Source of the DNA: JBNJEA01 sp051745395 | GTDB lineage: Bacteria; Desulfobacterota; Desulfobacteria; Desulfobacterales; Desulfosalsimonadaceae | Assembly (NCBI GenBank): GCA_051745395.1 | Contig: JBNJEA010000080.1 | Location: 1 to 14,294, forward strand | Length of the DNA stretch: 14,294 nucleotides | Reading direction: 5' to 3' | Shown here: one piece after another, positions 11,305 to 14,294 of the stretch | Position numbering within the stretch: the stretch's first letter is position 1 | Layout of the letters: each line of letters opens with the position of its first letter | Program-made: the position numbers and the translations under genes | Notes under the pieces: generated by a model | What the model was told of the DNA's origin: nothing | Database searches by the model: none | The model's input: only the letters and a program-made list of their open reading frames with translations

Positions 11305-11375
11305 CATGCTGGCCTGCCTCGGTAGGCCGGTTTGTTCCGATTAAACACCATGCGGTGAACCTACGGTCTTTGACA
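11305..11375 (-). promoter_or_regulatory. Ribosomal protein L10 leader
   Basis: The transcript here reads CCGTAGG, then a small hairpin CACC-GCAT-GGTG (11357-11346), then CCTACCGAGG, the paired elements typical of bacterial L10 leaders that bind the L10-L12 complex upstream of rplJ. GTAGG (11364-11360) can pair with CCTAC (11326-11322). The same CCTAC segment also lies in a competing hairpin, GGCCT (11328-11324) with AGGCC (11315-11311), so two exclusive folds are possible. No terminator follows, so control is probably translational, as in E. coli. Identification rests on motif recognition and position; boundaries are approximate. Confidence 0.75.
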
Positions 11376-11409
11376 GATAAAATTTATGAACAACCGCTCT
11401 GGGTTATTG

Positions 11410-11434
11410 GCGAATCGGGACCACCCCGATTCGC
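11410..11434. repeat. Perfect 10-bp hairpin in the rplJ leader
   Basis: GCGAATCGGG (11410-11419) and CCCGATTCGC (11425-11434) form a perfect stem around a 5-nt loop. It is upstream of the L10 leader in the transcript. Neither strand has a U-tract after it. It may be a processing site separating rplKA from rplJL, or part of a larger leader fold. Confidence 0.7.
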
Positions 11435-11621
11435 ATGAATCGTTGCTTTCGCCCTCCTGTTTTTAAAAACCGGCCTTCTGCAGACAGGCGCCGAAAGATC
11501 ATTGATTTTCCGGAGGCGTCACTGCCGGGAAAACAGGGGGATGTCTTTTCGATGAAATTGATCCGGACCTATCGGGTGCCCGAACCAAGACCCGGATTTT
11601 GCCTCAAGATCAAGGAAGACA

Positions 11622-12326
11622 CTATTTCAGCAGATCCTTGACATAGACCGGATCCACCTTGAATCCCGGGCCCATGGTCGTGGAAATGGAAACACTTTTG
11701 ACATATGTGCCCTTGCTGGCGGCGGGCTTCAAGCGGATCACCGTATCGATAAAGGCCCGGATGTTTTCCCGGAGCCGATCCGTGCCGAAAGAAACCTTGC
11801 CCATCGGGGCATGCAGGATCCCGGTTTTATCGACCCGGAAATCGACCTTGCCGGCTTTTGCCTCGTTGACGGCCTTGGCCACATCAAAGGTGACGGTGCC
11901 GGTCTTGGCATTGGGCATTAAGCCTCGCGGGCCCAGAATCTTTCCGATTTTGCCCACGGAACCCATCACGTCGGGTGTGGCCACTGCCTTGTCAAAACCA
12001 TACCAACCGCCCTTGATCTGCTCGATCAAGTCATCGTTGCCGACAAAATCCGCCCCGGCTTCCTGGGCCTCTTTTTCCTTTTCTCCCTTGGCAAACACCA
12101 GGACCCGGACCTCTTTGCCCAAACCATTGGGCAACACCACCGAACCCCGGACCATCTGATCGGCATGCCGGGGGTCAACACCGAGTTTTACGGCGATATC
12201 CACGGTTTCATCAAACCGCACATAGGAAGATTGCAGGGCGGCATCGATGGCCTCGCCAAAGTCAATGCTTTTTTGGGTATCAAACTTGGCCTTGATATCT
12301 ACGTATTTTTTGCTTCGTTTGCGCAT
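11622..12326 (-). CDS. rplA: 50S ribosomal protein L1
   Basis: L1 forms the mobile arm at the 50S E site and helps eject deacylated tRNA; it is also a classical repressor of its own rplK-rplA mRNA. The product (234 residues from this start) has the family signature GPRGLMPNAKTGTVTFDVAK in its middle third, the MVRGSVVLPNGLGKEVRVLV block, and the C-terminal KGTYVKSVSISTTMGPGFKV. A GTG at 12341 would extend it by five residues (MDKKT), but that codon overlaps the AAGGAG ribosome site (12346-12341), so the ATG at 12326-12324 is preferred, although its 14-nt spacing is long. rplK ends about 78 nt upstream; the rplJ leader follows. Confidence 0.95.
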   Translation of the reverse strand: MRKRSKKYVDIKAKFDTQKSIDFGEAIDAALQSSYVRFDETVDIAVKLGVDPRHADQMVRGSVVLPNGLGKEVRVLVFAKGEKEKEAQEAGADFVGNDDLIEQIKGGWYGFDKAVATPDVMGSVGKIGKILGPRGLMPNAKTGTVTFDVAKAVNEAKAGKVDFRVDKTGILHAPMGKVSFGTDRLRENIRAFIDTVIRLKPAASKGTYVKSVSISTTMGPGFKVDPVYVKDLLK

Positions 12327-12364
12327 CGTCTTTTTATCCACTCCTTATTATATTCAGCGCCGGC

Positions 12365-12384
12365 GCGGAAACCGCAATTTCCGC
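12365..12384. repeat. Small hairpin in the rplK-rplA gap
   Basis: GCGGAAA (12365-12371) and TTTCCGC (12378-12384) form a 7-bp stem with a 6-nt loop between rplK and rplA. No U-tract follows on the minus strand. Function unknown; it could modulate rplA translation. Confidence 0.45.
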
Positions 12385-12404
12385 CAAGCACGATGGGGAC
12401 CCAT

Positions 12405-12827
12405 TTAGACCACCTCAAGTCCCATACTCCGGGCCGTACCCTCGATAATGCGGCAGGCGCTTTCTATGTCCGGTGCATTCAAGTCCGGCATTTTCGTCCT
12501 GGCGATTTCCTCCACCGCGCTACGTTCCACTTTGCCGATCTTTTCGGCCTTCGGACTGCCCGATCCCTTCGCGATACCGGCGGCCTTTTTCAGCAGGACG
12601 GCAGCCGGCGGGGTCTTTGTAATGAATTTAAAGGATTTGTCCTGGAAAATGGTGATGACCACGGGCGTAATCATGCCTTCATCGTTGGCGGTACGGGCAT
12701 TGAAGGCCTTGCAGAAATCCATGATATTGACGCCATGCTGGCCCAGCGCGGGGCCGATGGGCGGCGAAGGATTGGCCTTACCGGCTTGTACCTGAAGTTT
12801 GACCTGCGCAATTACTTTTTTTGCCAT
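12405..12827 (-). CDS. rplK: 50S ribosomal protein L11
   Basis: L11 binds the GTPase-associated region of 23S rRNA at the stalk base and, in many bacteria, is needed for stringent activation of RelA and for thiostrepton binding. The 140-residue product is the usual length. Its N-terminal domain contains the Pro-rich NPSPPIGPALGQHGVNIMDF (19-38), and the C-terminal rRNA-binding domain from about 72 ends in KMPDLNAPDIESACRIIEGT and ARSMGLEVV. The ATG at 12827-12825 has AGGAG 10 nt upstream. Only 18 nt separate it from nusG, which leaves no room for an E. coli-style L1 operator wholly within the rplK leader. Confidence 0.99.
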   Translation of the reverse strand: MAKKVIAQVKLQVQAGKANPSPPIGPALGQHGVNIMDFCKAFNARTANDEGMITPVVITIFQDKSFKFITKTPPAAVLLKKAAGIAKGSGSPKAEKIGKVERSAVEEIARTKMPDLNAPDIESACRIIEGTARSMGLEVV

Positions 12828-12845
12828 ATCTGAAAATCTCCTGTC

Positions 12846-13376
12846 TTAATTTTTTGAAACCTGCAAGAAATCCAGCTCAACCGGCGTAGACCGCCCGAAA
12901 ATGCTGACCAGAACCTTGAGTTTGCCCTTTTCGGGATTAACCTCTTCCACCGTACCGTTGAAATTGGTAAACGGTCCATCCACGACACGAACCTCTTCGC
13001 CAATGTCAAAATAAAACTTGGGCTGGGGTTTTTGCTGGCCGGCTTCCATCCGGTTTAAAATTTGATCGGCCTCTTCCTCGGTAATGGCAACCGGCCGGTC
13101 GCGCCCGCCGAGAAAACCGGTTACCTTGGCCGTATTTTTCACCAGGTGCCAGGTTTCTTCATCCAGTTCCATCCGGACCATAATATAGCCCGGGTAAAAT
13201 TTCCGGTTCGAGGTTTTGCGTTTGCCCTTGATCAATTCGACCACCTGCTCGGTGGGCACCACGACTTCGCCGAATTTTTCCGGGTGAGCACAAGCGGCAA
13301 TCCGCTCTTCCAGGTTTTGCTTCACCTTGTTTTCAAAACCGGAATAAACATGGATGATGTACCAATTCTGCGCCAA
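12846..13376 (-). CDS. nusG: Transcription termination/antitermination factor NusG
   Basis: NusG binds the RNA polymerase clamp and couples transcription to Rho, to antitermination complexes, or to the ribosome. The 176-residue protein has the normal length and both domains: the NGN domain (about 4-115, with WYIIHVYSGFENKVK and RKFYPGYIMVRMEL) and the KOW domain (about 124-176, with GEEVRVVDGPFTNFNGTVEE and the GKLKVLVSIFGRSTPVEL tail). The start is TTG at 13376-13374, with AGGAG 9 nt upstream; no ATG or GTG fits. secE lies 28 nt upstream and rplK 18 nt downstream, the standard arrangement. Confidence 0.98.
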   Translation of the reverse strand: MAQNWYIIHVYSGFENKVKQNLEERIAACAHPEKFGEVVVPTEQVVELIKGKRKTSNRKFYPGYIMVRMELDEETWHLVKNTAKVTGFLGGRDRPVAITEEEADQILNRMEAGQQKPQPKFYFDIGEEVRVVDGPFTNFNGTVEEVNPEKGKLKVLVSIFGRSTPVELDFLQVSKN

Positions 13377-13404
13377 GGCGTCTGTCTCCTTCCTTTCCCG
13401 AAAT

Positions 13405-13812
13405 CTACAGGATCAACCGCACCAGACTCGTCAAGCCGAAATCGACAGCACCGAGAAAAAGCGCAATCACAAAAACAAAAATAATCACCATGGCCGTTGT
13501 CCCGATGGTTTGCTTGCGCGACGGCCAGGCAACCTTGCTCAACTCCACCTTGACCTCCCGCAGAAACTGAATCCAGTTGCCAAAATACCGGTCCACAAGT
13601 CGCATCAAGGCCGTCTGGTCGCCGCCGGTGCGCTTGGCGGCACCGGAAAGCGCCGATTTTTGTTTTCCGGCTTTTTGCCCGCCGGCCGTCGCCTCGTTTT
13701 TCGCCCCAGACGAACCCGTCAGGCCGGCTTCCATACTGCCGGGGGCAGAATCGCCGGCGGCCGTTTTTTTCTTTTTCTGCTCGGCCGGCTTTTTTTTCTG
13801 CATGCGTCCCAT
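13405..13812 (-). CDS. secE: Preprotein translocase subunit SecE with long N-terminal tail
   Basis: SecE clamps the SecY channel in the inner membrane. The core is at the C-terminal end: an amphipathic helix (about 76-93, YFGNWIQFLREVKVELSKV) followed by the AWPSRKQT motif (95-102) and one transmembrane segment (about 104-124). The first 70 or so residues are a low-complexity, hydrophilic Lys/Ala/Gly/Ser-rich tail (KKKPAEQKKKKTAAG, then AGGQKAGKQKSA), probably disordered; minimal one-helix SecE proteins are only about 60-80 residues. The ATG at 13812 has AGGAG 5 nt upstream; a second ATG three codons later is too far from it. nusG follows, as usual. Confidence 0.95.
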   Translation of the reverse strand: MGRMQKKKPAEQKKKKTAAGDSAPGSMEAGLTGSSGAKNEATAGGQKAGKQKSALSGAAKRTGGDQTALMRLVDRYFGNWIQFLREVKVELSKVAWPSRKQTIGTTAMVIIFVFVIALFLGAVDFGLTSLVRLIL

Positions 13813-13829
13813 TTCGGCTCCTAAAATAT

Positions 13830-13894
13830 TGAAAGCTCAAAGTGGGCATTCAAATGGCAATGCTGCATTTAAACCCCCGCCCCTTGAGCTTTCA
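13830..13894. repeat. 11-bp inverted repeat between tRNA-Trp and secE
   Basis: TGAAAGCTCAA (13830-13840) and TTGAGCTTTCA (13884-13894) are perfect inverted complements with a 43-nt loop that holds further short repeats (GCATT/AATGC). It starts 11 nt beyond the CCA end of the tRNA and ends about 17 nt before the secE start. It may help release the tRNA from the polycistronic transcript, or protect the secE mRNA 5' end. Confidence 0.65.
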
Positions 13895-13905
13895 TTTATT
13901 ATTTT

Positions 13906-13981
13906 TGGCAGGCCAGGAGGGATTTGAACCCCCAACCACCGGATTTGGAGTCCGACGCTCTGCCGTTAGAGCTACTGGCCT
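13906..13981 (-). tRNA. trnW: tRNA-Trp (anticodon CCA)
   Basis: A 76-nt cloverleaf, including the encoded 3' CCA. The acceptor stem AGGCCAG pairs with CTGGCCT, followed by discriminator G and CCA. The D stem is GCTC/GAGC. The anticodon stem TCGGA/TCCGG flanks the loop CTCCAAA, giving anticodon CCA for UGG (Trp). The T arm is GGGGG-TTCAAAT-CCCTC. It lies between rpmG (40 nt upstream) and secE and is evidently co-transcribed and processed from the mRNA. tRNA-Trp next to secE is a common bacterial arrangement. Confidence 0.98.
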
Positions 13982-14021
13982 TTATTCAATATCGGCCTTT
14001 ATGCCATACAGAGATCTATTC

Positions 14022-14171
14022 TTACTTCGTTTCCCGATGCACGGTATGCCCCTGGCAAAATCGACAATACTTCTTCAGTTCGAGCCGGTCAGGCTTTGTC
14101 CGCTTGTTCTTTGTGGTCGAATAGTTCCGACGTTTGCAATCCATGCATGCAAGGGTGATATTGACTTTCAC
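14022..14171 (-). CDS. rpmG: 50S ribosomal protein L33, zinc-binding type
   Basis: L33 is a small 50S protein near the E site. The 49-residue product begins MKVNITLACMDCKRRNYSTT and keeps four cysteines in two CxxC pairs (C9/C12 and C36/C39), so it is the zinc-ribbon (C+) form, not the zinc-free paralogue used under zinc limitation. The start is GTG (14171-14169), with GGGAG 8 nt upstream. It is 23 nt after the upstream tuf and 40 nt before tRNA-Trp, the common tuf-rpmG-trnW-secE-nusG order. The C+ type would make expression of this copy sensible under zinc-replete conditions; whether a C- copy exists elsewhere is unknown. Confidence 0.97.
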   Translation of the reverse strand: MKVNITLACMDCKRRNYSTTKNKRTKPDRLELKKYCRFCQGHTVHRETK

Positions 14172-14194
14172 AGGTTTAGCTCCCGATTATTCCT

Positions 14195-14294
14195 TTATTC
14201 GATTATTTCACCGACAACGCCGGCGCCGACCGTGCGGCCGCCTTCACGGACCGCAAACCGCAATTCCTTTTCCATGGCGATCGGGGTGATTAAC
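14195..14294 (-). CDS. tuf: Elongation factor Tu, 3' end only (first tuf copy)
   Basis: The last 32 codons of an EF-Tu gene whose 5' part lies beyond the window. The peptide includes LITPIAMEKELRFAVREGGR and then TVGAGVVGEIIE, the conserved C-terminus of EF-Tu domain 3, ending in TAA at 14197-14195. It is the first gene of the visible cluster and precedes rpmG by 23 nt, so the operon promoter is probably upstream of this tuf and out of view. With the tuf start at 96-1, it shows two tuf genes in direct orientation bracketing the cluster. Confidence 0.96.
   Translation of the reverse strand, partial: LITPIAMEKELRFAVREGGRTVGAGVVGEIIE

Larger units (their letters stand above)
11246..11621 (-). 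other. rplA-rplJ intergenic leader region
   Basis: This gap of about 376 nt is the longest non-coding stretch in the window. It contains an L10-leader-like RNA (11305-11375), a perfect 10-bp hairpin (11410-11434), a 12-bp palindrome GTTTTTAAAAAC (11459-11470), and the rplJ ribosome site. A CCCTT at 11083-11079 plus 200 (that is, 11283-11279) could pair with the AAGGG of the ribosome site (11260-11256) and mask it. No convincing promoter pair was found in it. Confidence 0.7.

Noticed and set aside
11435..11641. A 68-residue plus-strand open frame in the rplA-rplJ gap
   Set aside because: No convincing ribosome site or recognisable domain; it overlaps the end of rplA and structured leader DNA.
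12828..12845. An L1-binding operator ahead of rplK
   Set aside because: Only 18 nt separate nusG and rplK, and I saw no recognisable L1 target there; one inside nusG cannot be excluded.

Overview
The window is a single ribosomal-protein and RNA-polymerase operon region. Every real gene lies on the minus strand, so transcription runs from the high coordinates to the low ones. In transcription order the genes are: tuf (3' end only), rpmG, tRNA-Trp(CCA), secE, nusG, rplK, rplA, rplJ, rplL, rpoB, rpoC, rpsL, rpsG, and a second tuf (5' end only). No insertion sequence, phage gene, CRISPR array or defence gene is visible. The long open frames on the plus strand are antisense shadows of these genes.

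The layout and proteins point to a proteobacterial-grade organism, most likely a Desulfobacterota/deltaproteobacterial lineage (inference). RpoB carries both the SI1- and SI2-type insertions and RpoC carries the SI3-type insertion in the trigger loop, as in Proteobacteria. The gene order tuf-rpmG-trnW-secE-nusG-rplKAJL-rpoBC followed directly by rpsL-rpsG fits, as does the long Lys/Ala-rich N-terminal tail on a one-helix SecE. GC is high (roughly 60% in the conserved genes).

Region by region: 14195-14294 is the end of one EF-Tu gene. 14022-12405 holds L33, tRNA-Trp, SecE, NusG and L11. 12326-10241 holds L1, a 376-nt leader with an L10-type regulatory RNA, then L10 and L7/L12. 9998-1320 holds the two large polymerase subunits. 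1265-1237 is a near-consensus sigma70-type promoter that restarts transcription for 1176-291 (S12, S7). 96-1 is the start of a second EF-Tu gene. The EF-G gene (fusA), normally between rpsG and tuf, is absent here. Together the products build the 50S stalk and L1 arm, the 30S decoding centre, the core RNA polymerase and its NusG factor, plus one translocon subunit and one tRNA.

The most striking observation is in RpoC. A segment of about 99 residues (574-672; bases 3726-4022), absent from the E. coli protein at this point, interrupts the pore-domain region just before the conserved IPFDKVNKVL stretch. It reads as a parvulin-type (PpiC/PrsA-like) peptidyl-prolyl isomerase domain, including both signature histidines. 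A prolyl-isomerase fold built into the catalytic subunit of RNA polymerase, close to the secondary channel, is the best candidate here for an unusual or little-described system. A second theme is that most intergenic gaps hold a strong inverted repeat without a U-tract, suggesting mRNA processing or stabilising structures rather than terminators.
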